The notes: generated by a model from the letters alone, not told the origin. 7,905 nucleotides of DNA from Microcaldota archaeon (GCA_021836925.1 JAKBHG010000004.1:8254-16158); one strand, 5' to 3'. Counted from the stretch's first letter, positions 1 through 6,722 are shown. Numbers and translations are program-made.

Positions 1-1
1 T

Positions 2-406
2 GGAGTCATATTCCGGGCATTCATGCCGACAAGGCACCTGGGAGGGATGCTCATGGCGGTTGCCATAGGATTCTACTTCTTCATGCCTGTGCTCTTCAGC
101 ATAGCGTACTACTACACCAGTACGAGTGCGATCGGCCAGCTCGAAGCAGTCACATCGGCTCTTGGCAGGTACGGCGGCTGCGTTCCAGGAGCCGCTACAT
201 GCTCCACTGCTATACAGAACTCCGTCTCTCCGACATCCCCGCTGGTTGAGTCGATAACCACGGCGAACCACACGCTCTCCGCGTTCTGGCTATCAACCAT
301 CTTCTATCCCGCGCTGATAAGCGCCATGACCTACGCGTTCATAATCCAGATTGCGGAGCTTATCGGCGGAATGGCCAAGACGTCAGCGAAGTTCAGGAGC
401 ATCTGA
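2..406 (+). CDS. C-terminal part of a polytopic membrane protein, possible VirB6/CedA-like channel subunit (5' end outside window)
   Basis: The frame is open from base 2 and ends with TGA at 404-406, giving 134 visible residues; the start lies upstream of the window. An ATG at 23 is in frame but is probably internal, because the frame before it also reads as protein. Two strongly hydrophobic segments are visible. The first begins just after the motif PTRHLGG (visible residues about 15-38) and the second lies near the end (about 100-124). A Ser/Thr-rich loop of about 60 residues between them contains two cysteines in GGCVPGAATC that could form a disulfide if the loop is outside the cell. The protein ends in a short basic tail. 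I do not recognise the family directly. Its place next to a VirB4-type ATPase operon makes a VirB6/TrbL/CedA-like transfer-channel role plausible, but that is inference. It converges on the 833-aa gene with only 22 bp between the stop codons. Confidence 0.8.
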   Translation, partial: GVIFRAFMPTRHLGGMLMAVAIGFYFFMPVLFSIAYYYTSTSAIGQLEAVTSALGRYGGCVPGAATCSTAIQNSVSPTSPLVESITTANHTLSAFWLSTIFYPALISAMTYAFIIQIAELIGGMAKTSAKFRSI

Positions 407-428
407 AATATCCGCGAGATCTGGATAG

Positions 429-2930
429 CTACATCCCGCGATCATGGCAGCTGCAGTAGCACGCCCGCGCCAGCCTCCTTTTGAGAATGGAGGGCAGGAA
501 CTTTGCTCCCTTCCCTCTTCGCTGCTGCTTTCCGATGCCGTATAATGCGTTGGCAAGCTGGATGCTTGGAAGGGGTGCTTGAGCAAACTGCCGCACGGCG
601 ATCTGCGGGAGCATTATTTTCTCGACCTGCGCAACTGTCCGGTCCTCCATGCGTTCCGGCGATGCGTCTGCCGGGAGGAAGACGGCACGAGGCAATTGCC
701 TGATGCCTGTCCCGACGGTCTTGCTGCTTTCTGAACCGCGCAACTCGATCTTCAGCCTATCAGTTGCGATGCCGGTTGTCCCGGAGAGGGCAATCTCCGC
801 GAAGCTCTCATCCTTCACTACGGCCATCCGGATTCTGTGCGTCTCATCAATCGGGGTGTGGATGAATATCGAATTGCCATTTACCTCGCGCAGCTCGTCG
901 AGAATAATGCGGCTTAGTCCTAGCTTTGTTGCTGCATGGCCGGATGCGTAACCTCCCTGCGCGCCAAGCGCCGCTATGACTTCCTGCCTCGATCGCCCTG
1001 CAGATGCGGCACCGAGCGTGGCATCCCTGATCATGGCCATGCTCCTTGTTGTTGTAGTTGGGACGGTGAACCGTCCGGGCGCCGGCATGACATCCATTGG
1101 CGATGCGGACTCGGCTGATGCTGCCGGTGCAAGGATTCCGCGGCGATCAAGGTTCTCCTCGTTTAGTGGCAGGGAAGCCGTGGCATGGCTGCTTGTGGTG
1201 CTCTTGCATCCAGCGGATTTCTTGACCGTGACGATCTCAATCCGCGCCTGCGGTGCCTGCACAATGCCGTGCTGCCTCTGTTGCGGCAACATAAAAACGG
1301 CCCCGTTGCCTGCCTGCACAAACCAGACATTGGCGTCGGCGGCCTGGGTGTTTAACGCCCGAAGCCTTGCCCGGGTCCTGCCGCTTTCCTCGGATGCACC
1401 CGGTGCGTATGTCTGTGTCCCTGCCGAATGGAACAGAAGCAGTGCAGCATTCTTCTCATAGTCAAAGCTGCCTATATCCTGCGCGGCGGCGGGGATTTCA
1501 ACCGGAATGCTCACGCCCTGCACCCCTGCAGCTTTGTCCGCGCTGTTCATGACTGCCATGTTTGGCAGCGCTGCGGCATGCGAAGCGCCTACCAGCATCG
1601 GATTGCCGAGTGAGCTTGAGAGAAAGGAGATTATCTCCCCTGCTGTGGCCCCTCTCCCGTAAATCTTCGATATTCCGTCGGATATGGTGCCATGGCCAAG
1701 GGCTGAGATCCCTATTCGTTCCAGTCTCTTGGCGCTCATCTGGTCTATCGAGCCCCCTGCAAACGAGACCACGCTGCCCAGCATCTTCACCACCGCCTTC
1801 TGCGCTTCGACGACAACGGACATGTTTCCCACCATCTGGGTGTACACGTCGGCCACGAGCCCGTAGCCAATGGCATGCACCTTCCTCTCCGCCGCAACCC
1901 TTGCTATCTCGAGATGGTCGGTCACTCCGCTCAGCAGCGTCACGTTGAATCCGGACTGCTTTATCTCAATGGCTTTTAGCACCAGCTCGAAGTTGTGTCC
2001 GTCCCCGAGATCCACGAGGAGAACCGACTTCCCGCCACCGATGTCGCTCTTCCTTGCCGCATCGAGGAGGTGCGCGCGGTCAAGCAGGTGGCCTATGAGC
2101 CTCCTCTCTGCGGTCTGCGCGTCAAGCCGCGAGAGTTCGCCGATGAATGGGCCGTCGATGCCACCTACGCCAAGCCCCATGGCGTACGAGAGCCACACCG
2201 CAAGGTTCGGGCTCCTGTTTATAAGACTCAACATCTCCGTTCCGATAGCACTTCCTGACACGAGCGCATCGAGGCCGTTAGACCTTGCGATTCCATAGAG
2301 CCACATGCTCGCCGGCTCCATGCCGAGCGAGTTTAGGAACCTGAGGCTCTCTCCGCTCAGCTTCACGGATTCATTCATGATTCTCCCAGTCGAGGCTACT
2401 GCCAGAGCTTGCGTCAAGTTCTTCGTGATGCTAACCACGTAGAGCAGTGAGCTGGCGTTAAGTTCATTGAGCCCGCCAAGCCTCTCAAGAAAGCCCTGGT
2501 CTGTGAGTGCGGCGAGGCTTCCACCGATGCCCCTTGTCTCATGCACCGCTACGATGAGCTCCGCAGCGGTTGTCGGCCTTGACTGTCCCATTCCCTGTAT
2601 CTGGTCAAGAAGCCTTTCTACGTTAAGGTTCTGCCCTGCCGCAGCATCCCGGAGCGCGAATTCACTGAACGTCGCGACAAAGTCCCCGCAGAGCGAGCCG
2701 AGCGCCTGTCCGAATCCGTCATCGCTCCTCCACTTCAACTTCGACTGATAGCAGTAGCAGAGTGAGAGAAGGTCCCTGAACTCGCCGATCTCATTGTGTG
2801 CCTCTGCCTTGGATATCTCCTTGCCCTTCCAATCCGAGATCCTTGCGCCGAAGTCATCGACCCTCCGGCTGAGCTCCTCTAAGGAGATCTCCCTTGACAC
2901 TCTCTGCGTCTGAACGGCCCCAGGCGGCAT
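429..2930 (-). CDS. 833-aa protein with degenerate B12-binding-like domain and a Fis-type HTH-like segment, function unknown
   Basis: The start is the ATG at 2928-2930. A TAG codon directly precedes it in frame, so no longer start exists. No Shine-Dalgarno site is seen. Residues 1-290 look mostly helical. Residues 300-425 read like the B12-binding Rossmann domain of methylmalonyl-CoA mutase: first strand KSVLLVDL, then DGH (310-312, H312 in the cobalt-ligand position), a strand ending VHAIGYGL (351-358), FAGG (390-393) and LGHGT (411-415). The family motif DxHxxG is altered (E315 replaces the last Gly), and the Ser of SxL is Gly. Residues about 575-640 are a Ser/Ala/Thr/Pro-rich linker. Residues 646-684 resemble a Fis-type helix-turn-helix (QGGY, HAATKLGLSR). 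The tail is basic and ends in a CYCSCH cluster. Arginine codons are mostly AGR up to about residue 500 and mostly CGN after it. The gene is divergent from the 3196 operon. It could be a cobalamin- or nucleotide-sensing regulator, or a protein whose B12 fold no longer binds cofactor. The ORF itself is secure; the function is not. Confidence 0.85.
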   Translation of the reverse strand: MPPGAVQTQRVSREISLEELSRRVDDFGARISDWKGKEISKAEAHNEIGEFRDLLSLCYCYQSKLKWRSDDGFGQALGSLCGDFVATFSEFALRDAAAGQNLNVERLLDQIQGMGQSRPTTAAELIVAVHETRGIGGSLAALTDQGFLERLGGLNELNASSLLYVVSITKNLTQALAVASTGRIMNESVKLSGESLRFLNSLGMEPASMWLYGIARSNGLDALVSGSAIGTEMLSLINRSPNLAVWLSYAMGLGVGGIDGPFIGELSRLDAQTAERRLIGHLLDRAHLLDAARKSDIGGGKSVLLVDLGDGHNFELVLKAIEIKQSGFNVTLLSGVTDHLEIARVAAERKVHAIGYGLVADVYTQMVGNMSVVVEAQKAVVKMLGSVVSFAGGSIDQMSAKRLERIGISALGHGTISDGISKIYGRGATAGEIISFLSSSLGNPMLVGASHAAALPNMAVMNSADKAAGVQGVSIPVEIPAAAQDIGSFDYEKNAALLLFHSAGTQTYAPGASEESGRTRARLRALNTQAADANVWFVQAGNGAVFMLPQQRQHGIVQAPQARIEIVTVKKSAGCKSTTSSHATASLPLNEENLDRRGILAPAASAESASPMDVMPAPGRFTVPTTTTRSMAMIRDATLGAASAGRSRQEVIAALGAQGGYASGHAATKLGLSRIILDELREVNGNSIFIHTPIDETHRIRMAVVKDESFAEIALSGTTGIATDRLKIELRGSESSKTVGTGIRQLPRAVFLPADASPERMEDRTVAQVEKIMLPQIAVRQFAQAPLPSIQLANALYGIGKQQRRGKGAKFLPSILKRRLARACYCSCHDRGM

Positions 2931-3028
2931 CTACCCACATCTGTAGTGGCTCTCATTCGCTATCGACACTACCTATTGTGTCTACCTCTACTACCTGCCA
3001 CAACCTTTGGTATAATCCCTGAAAAATG

Positions 3029-3037
3029 TATATAAAG
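3029..3037 (-). promoter_or_regulatory. Box A (TATA) for the 833-aa gene
   Basis: On the minus strand this reads CTTTATATA, a very good match to the archaeal box A, preceded by CGAAGCC where a BRE would lie. Transcription would begin about 25 nt downstream, near 3007, leaving a leader of about 77 nt before the ATG at 2930. The site is nearly symmetric (TATATAAAG on the plus strand), so it could also fire to the right; a start there would fall near 3056, at the foot of the hairpin. Confidence 0.5.
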
Positions 3038-3054
3038 GCTTCGCGATGGCCTGT

Positions 3055-3095
3055 TGAACGGAGGTACACAAAAAGTATTGTGGTACCACCGTTCA
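3055..3095. repeat. Imperfect inverted repeat / hairpin in the divergent control region
   Basis: TGAACGG (3055-3061) pairs with CCGTTCA (3089-3095). After one A-A mismatch, GGTAC (3063-3067) pairs with GTACC (3083-3087). After a single bulged G, ACAA (3068-3071) pairs with TTGT (3078-3081), leaving a 6-nt loop (AAAGTA). That makes 16 pairs in 41 nt. The element lies between the two divergent box A elements. It could be a two-fold operator, the 5' hairpin of a leader, or part of a small RNA made from the symmetric TATA at 3029-3037. The DNA symmetry is seen directly; the role is inference. Confidence 0.6.
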
Positions 3096-3146
3096 GCCTC
3101 CGCGTTCCATCCGGCCTGCTCCGCGGTTTCCGATGCCACTGTGCTA

Positions 3147-3154
3147 TTAATATA
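3147..3154 (+). promoter_or_regulatory. Box A (TATA) for the VirB4-like operon
   Basis: TTAATATA lies in an AT-rich stretch (CTATTAATATAAACA) just before the operon. The expected transcription start is about 25 nt downstream, near 3176, giving a short leader of about 20 nt to the TTG at 3196 or about 38 nt to the ATG at 3214. Confidence 0.55.
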
Positions 3155-3195
3155 AACATTGACATATCCATTAAATTGTTATAAGGGTAGAGACA

Positions 3196-4053
3196 TTGGC
3201 CTTGGAATTCCGCATGTTGCTCTTCATACTCCTGCTCGCAGGATCTCTCGCGCTCGCCCTCGTTGCGGCGTCGATTCCCCAGTATTTCATAATCCAGTTC
3301 ATACTTGGCCTAATTGCGATTGCGCTTGACATACTTGCGATGTCAACGAGATACTACACCTACCTCTTCGAGCCATTCTACAAGATGAAGAACAAGGTGG
3401 CCATAATAGACAACGGCGAGCCGTACGCGCTATCGCCTTCCGGAAACGCAATAATGAAGAGGGAGAAGGACCTGATCTACGCCACGGTATTCGTGAAGAT
3501 ACCTGTATACACGTCTGCAACCGAGATGGAGGACGAGGCGAAGAGGGACTTTGCGCAGACGTTCGGGAGGATGCTCTCCATAATCAAGGAGCCGTTCAGG
3601 CTGACCACGCAGCTGTACGTGCTCAACAAGGACGAGTACGCGGAGAAGATACGCAGCAAGCTTAACGAGGCACAGGAGAAGTACAGCCAGCTCGTGAGCA
3701 AGGAAGCTGCGCAGGATGCCACATCGAAGAAGGCCGTGAGCCCTGAGGCTGAGAGGATCAGGGGAGAGACCACGATGTGGAGGAACATGCTCGACAGCGT
3801 GAACAGGGCGAGGTCGCACTCACTGGTCTCCTATGCCGCGATCACCACTGTGGGGAACAGTGAAGAGGAGGCCGTCAACCTTGCACTCCTGAAGGGCGAC
3901 GAGCTCGCTACCGGCATAAGCACCACGCTTGGAATATCCGCATCGGTGGCCAGCGGCAGGGAGATACTTTACCTGATAGAGCCGGATTACATGATACCTG
4001 TGGCCAATCTCAGCCAGCAGATAAACGAGAGGGGAGCCGAGGCAGTCGTCTGA
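3196..4053 (+). CDS. Membrane-anchored protein: VirB3-like two-helix anchor plus VirB4 N-terminal-like domain (paralogue 1)
   Basis: Two membrane segments (about residues 7-27 and 31-50) are followed by a soluble alpha/beta domain (about 60-285) with a charged, coil-like stretch at 145-200. It resembles the next gene along its length: two helices, then LF.PF, then a YAT strand (LIYATVF, 93-99), and finally GREILYLIEPDYMIP (254-268), which matches 7 of 15 positions in the neighbour. The order of strands and helices recalls the region in front of the motor in VirB4/TrsE ATPases, and the two-helix anchor recalls VirB3/PrgI proteins, which are fused to VirB4 in some systems (known of those families). 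A detached motor-docking subunit is therefore inferred. I used the TTG at 3196 because it leaves a short hydrophilic N-terminus like the paralogue's; the ATG at 3214, directly before the first helix, is equally possible. First gene of the operon. Confidence 0.8.
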   Translation: MALEFRMLLFILLLAGSLALALVAASIPQYFIIQFILGLIAIALDILAMSTRYYTYLFEPFYKMKNKVAIIDNGEPYALSPSGNAIMKREKDLIYATVFVKIPVYTSATEMEDEAKRDFAQTFGRMLSIIKEPFRLTTQLYVLNKDEYAEKIRSKLNEAQEKYSQLVSKEAAQDATSKKAVSPEAERIRGETTMWRNMLDSVNRARSHSLVSYAAITTVGNSEEEAVNLALLKGDELATGISTTLGISASVASGREILYLIEPDYMIPVANLSQQINERGAEAVV

Positions 4054-4056
4054 GGG
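4052..4056 (+). promoter_or_regulatory. Shine-Dalgarno site for the 273-aa gene
   Basis: GAGGG overlaps the TGA stop of the upstream gene and sits 6 nt before the ATG at 4063. It is the clearest ribosome binding site in the window and points to coupled translation of the two paralogues. Confidence 0.6.
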
Positions 4057-4062
4057 TTTTGC

Positions 4063-4884
4063 ATGGACCAGGAAGGAATAATGTATCTCGCGGCAACTGC
4101 TCTGATAGCTGTGCTGATCATAATAACCGGCTCGGGATACGGTCCGCTCGGCATGGTGATGGTGATACTCGGGGCGCTGACCCTTGTAATCATAATAATG
4201 CTTAACTACGTCGACTTCGTCCTCTTCCCATTCTTCACCAAGACCCTCGGCATAACGATGGTTCCTGCTAACAGGTACACGATACCGAAGACCCAGGACT
4301 CGGTGATAAAGCTCGTCAACGGCATATACTACGCTACGGGATACCTCACCGGAAACCTCTACGGCTACGTCTTCCAGTCGCAGCAGGAGCAGCCGGATGA
4401 GGCCGCAATGGCGCTTGCGATGGACAAGTGGGAGAGGGTCGTGATGAATGTGAACTTCCCGTTCAAGTTCAACGTTATAACGATGTCGGAGAACGTGCAG
4501 AAGTACAGGGACGACCTCGACGGGCAGAGGGGATACCTGCAGTTCCAGATCTCGAGGGAGATGCAGAGCACGAATCCGAACCAGATGACGATAGAGGGCC
4601 TGCAGAGGCAGATGGCTTTGGTCCAGGCGAAGATGGACAGGGTAGCTACAGGAGAGCGGCCGATGAACACGCTGATATACATAGAGTCCACTGCCGTCGG
4701 GGTCAGCGAGAGGGAGGCGCAGGACGCGCTCACGAACCAGCTCAGCCAGCTCCAGACGGTCTTCAATGCGTTCGACCTCAACATAATGAGGATAACGGGA
4801 AGGGAGGTCTACCACCTCAGCCAGATGAACTACAGGATACCCGGCGAGCAGGAGCTGAGGAAGATCTTCCAGGAGCAGAAGTAG
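4063..4884 (+). CDS. Membrane-anchored protein: VirB3-like two-helix anchor plus VirB4 N-terminal-like domain (paralogue 2)
   Basis: This 273-aa protein starts 9 nt after the previous stop, with GAGGG at good spacing before its ATG. Membrane segments lie at about 7-22 and 29-52, followed by LFPFF. The soluble part has RYTIPKTQDSVIKL (71-84), a YYATGYL strand (89-95), a stretch around PFKFNVIT (133-140), and a helix (about 177-197) leading to TLIYIESTAVG (203-213) and a second helix (about 214-236). This last pattern, a helix with a basic or Gly turn, a beta strand and a long helix, is what I expect in the N-terminal region of VirB4/TrsE proteins. It ends with GREVYHLSQMNYRIP (246-260), shared with paralogue 1, and a short charged tail. 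It has no ATPase motif. The likely role is a membrane-bound partner of the ATPase encoded next, possibly as a heteromer with paralogue 1. The domain assignment is by eye and needs a profile or structure search. Confidence 0.85.
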   Translation: MDQEGIMYLAATALIAVLIIITGSGYGPLGMVMVILGALTLVIIIMLNYVDFVLFPFFTKTLGITMVPANRYTIPKTQDSVIKLVNGIYYATGYLTGNLYGYVFQSQQEQPDEAAMALAMDKWERVVMNVNFPFKFNVITMSENVQKYRDDLDGQRGYLQFQISREMQSTNPNQMTIEGLQRQMALVQAKMDRVATGERPMNTLIYIESTAVGVSEREAQDALTNQLSQLQTVFNAFDLNIMRITGREVYHLSQMNYRIPGEQELRKIFQEQK

Positions 4885-4886
4885 TG

Positions 4887-4894
4887 TTTTATAG
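4887..4894 (+). promoter_or_regulatory. Possible internal box A for a leaderless ATPase mRNA
   Basis: TTTTATAG lies in the 30-bp gap before the ATPase gene, with its centre about 24 nt upstream of the ATG at 4915. That is the box A to start-site distance, so a transcript beginning at or next to the ATG is possible. No convincing Shine-Dalgarno site precedes this ATG, which fits. It could also be chance AT-richness in the gap. Confidence 0.4.
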
Positions 4895-4914
4895 ATTCAA
4901 TGGGATAGATTGTC

Positions 4915-6420
4915 ATGTCGCTTGTAAGGATCCAGAACATAATGGGAAACGAGCTCTCGAAGAGGGTCTTCCTCAGCAGGCCGCCCGAGCCTCCGCACGA
5001 GTACCTCCTTAATGATCCTACGGACTCGATCTTCATAGGAACCACGAAGGTCTTCGGGGTCCCTTTCACGTGGACATTCGCGACGCTCACGAATCCGCAC
5101 CTTGCGGTGGTGGGAATCACCGGGGCCGGAAAGTCGTTCTTCGTAAAGACATTCCTACTCAGGGCTAGCTACATCTGGAACACCAACGCGATAATCATAG
5201 ACTGGGCCGGGGAGTACAAGGGCTGGGTCAAGCAGAGCGGAGGCATCGTGATCTCGCTCTCGAAGGGAGACTACATAAACATAATGGACCTCTCGGGGAT
5301 GAAGCCGATAGACAGGGTCAAGCAGATCATGAACTCACTCGACATACTCACCGACATCGTCGACTATCCCGAGCAGAGGAGGCTTACAGCGGAGGGCATA
5401 GAGCAGGCGTACGTGAATGCGGGATTCTCGCTCTCACAGGTTCCAGAGCCAAACGCCGATGCCCCGACCCTGAAGGAGGTAACGACGCTTCTCGAGGAGA
5501 AGCTCCAGGAGGGTTCGTACGAGTACCCCGCCGAGCTGGAGAATGCTCTCTACAGGCTCAGGCAGTTCACGAGGGAGGGAGAGGACTACTTCGCCAAGAA
5601 GTCGACGATAGACATAGCGAGGCTCGCGTCGTCGGGGCTCGTGGCTCTCGATCTGTCGGGGCTTCCTGACGAGAGGTTCAGGGCACTCGCGGCGATGTTC
5701 ATACTCCAGACATTGAAGGAGAAGATGCGCGCCGAGGGCTGGTCGAGCAGCAAGGGGCTCAAGGCGATAGTGGTTCTGGACGAGGCCTGGAAGGTCGCAA
5801 GCGACGACAGGAGCGATGCCATAACCATAGTGAGGGAGGGAAGGAAGTACCAGTTCGGGCTGATAGTTGCGTCGCAGAATCCTACCGACGTCAACGAGGC
5901 GATCTTCTCAAACGTGGGGACAACGGTGATGCTTAGGATAAGGTTCGAGAAGTTCATGAACTACCTTCAGGGATCGCTCAACTTCTCAAACTTCATAAGG
6001 GGGGAGATAGGGAAGTTCGGGGTTGGCCAGGCCGCGTTCGACATGTCATTTCACTCCGCTGTTCAGTTCCCCGACGTCTTTCTCCTGGACAGGATAGTGG
6101 GCGAGGAGCCTCTCGACGTGTACACGATAAGCATTGCCGAGATACTCACCCCGAGCGAGCTGGATGACCAGAGCATCCAGAAGGAATACTATCTTGAGAA
6201 GATAGACCTCAACTCCAAGCTGATAGAGGCCGGAATAGGTCCGGAGATCATCGCAGCGATCTTCAGGGAGCTTGACAAGAAGGAGAGGATAGCTGACAGA
6301 AGGGACATGGTCAGAATAATGATGGCCAGGGGCATCAACAGGGACGTGATAGTCGGGTTCCTGAGGAGCATAAAGGTGGTCGATACGCTGATAACAAGGA
6401 TATTCTCGTACATAGGCTGA
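4915..6420 (+). CDS. VirB4/HerA-type P-loop ATPase of a type IV secretion-like system
   Basis: This is a RecA-fold motor of the FtsK/HerA/VirB4 group, expected to power DNA or protein transfer at the membrane. Walker A is GITGAGKS (67-74), after NPHLAVV, as in VirB4 proteins. A second family signature, IIIDWAGEY (93-101), follows. Walker B is AIVVLDEAW (284-292), with D289 and E290 as the expected metal and catalytic residues. REGRKYQFGLIVASQNP (307-323) supplies the typical basic helix and sensor Gln. Residues 155-275 form the helical insert usual between the motifs. At 501 aa it lacks the roughly 200-300-residue N-terminal domain of standard VirB4; the two preceding genes may encode its equivalent. 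The C-terminus (about 430-501) carries two helical hairpin repeats (435-453 and 468-497), the second of which recurs in the next gene. Arginine codons are AGG in 27 of 30 cases by hand count. It has no membrane segment. CedB of Crenarchaeota is a plausible functional analogue; VirB4-class assignment is firm, substrate unknown. Confidence 0.93.
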   Translation: MSLVRIQNIMGNELSKRVFLSRPPEPPHEYLLNDPTDSIFIGTTKVFGVPFTWTFATLTNPHLAVVGITGAGKSFFVKTFLLRASYIWNTNAIIIDWAGEYKGWVKQSGGIVISLSKGDYINIMDLSGMKPIDRVKQIMNSLDILTDIVDYPEQRRLTAEGIEQAYVNAGFSLSQVPEPNADAPTLKEVTTLLEEKLQEGSYEYPAELENALYRLRQFTREGEDYFAKKSTIDIARLASSGLVALDLSGLPDERFRALAAMFILQTLKEKMRAEGWSSSKGLKAIVVLDEAWKVASDDRSDAITIVREGRKYQFGLIVASQNPTDVNEAIFSNVGTTVMLRIRFEKFMNYLQGSLNFSNFIRGEIGKFGVGQAAFDMSFHSAVQFPDVFLLDRIVGEEPLDVYTISIAEILTPSELDDQSIQKEYYLEKIDLNSKLIEAGIGPEIIAAIFRELDKKERIADRRDMVRIMMARGINRDVIVGFLRSIKVVDTLITRIFSYIG

Positions 6421-6425
6421 GACCG

Positions 6426-6722
6426 ATGGCCAACACATTCATCGTAAATCGGATAAAGCTCGAGAGGATACTCTCAGGGTTCAAGGTCAGCACGAAGAAC
6501 ATAAACGAGCTGCTCAACCAGATAAACAAGACGCACAGGCACGTCAACGCCCTGGCGTTCGTGGGCATGCTGCACAAGTATGGCCTCAAGCAGGAGGATG
6601 TATCCAACATACTCAGGAGGCTGGGCTTCGACGAAGTCACGATAACAGAGATGTTCAACATGATCGACGAGGAGAGGATAAACCAGACGTACGGGAAGAT
6701 AGTTGAGCTTTGGGTTGATTGA
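6426..6722 (+). CDS. Small helical protein sharing a repeat with the ATPase C-terminus, possible motor adaptor
   Basis: This 98-aa protein starts 5 nt after the ATPase stop, so the two are almost certainly co-transcribed and translated together. It is predicted wholly alpha-helical, with no membrane segment and no cysteine. Residues 48-77 (from MLHKYGLKQEDV to ITEMF) align without gaps to ATPase residues 468-497: 6 identities in 30 (G, L, R, I, T, F) plus many conservative changes on the hydrophobic positions. The gene uses the same AGG/ATA-rich codons as its neighbours. I do not recognise a named family. The shared hairpin and the tight coupling suggest a subunit that packs on, or evolved from, the C-terminus of the motor. 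That role is inference. Confidence 0.8.
   Translation: MANTFIVNRIKLERILSGFKVSTKNINELLNQINKTHRHVNALAFVGMLHKYGLKQEDVSNILRRLGFDEVTITEMFNMIDEERINQTYGKIVELWVD

Noticed and set aside
407..428. A terminator between the two convergent genes
   Set aside because: The 22-bp gap has neither a T-run nor a stable hairpin.
976..1461. A 161-aa open frame on the plus strand
   Set aside because: It is antisense to the 833-aa gene. The minus-strand frame is five times longer and contains domain-like sequence.
2025..2039. GGGKS in the 833-aa protein as a P-loop
   Set aside because: The GxxxxGK[ST] spacing is not met (Ser where the first Gly should be), and the segment leads directly into the first strand of the B12-like domain.
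2953..3171. A 72-aa open frame on the minus strand in the divergent gap
   Set aside because: It runs through both box A elements and the hairpin and has no start signal or recognisable sequence.
3820..4815. A 331-aa open frame on the minus strand
   Set aside because: It lies opposite the end of paralogue 1 and most of paralogue 2. Its Tyr/His/Arg/Val/Leu-rich composition is what the AGG/ATA/CTC-biased real genes give when read backwards.
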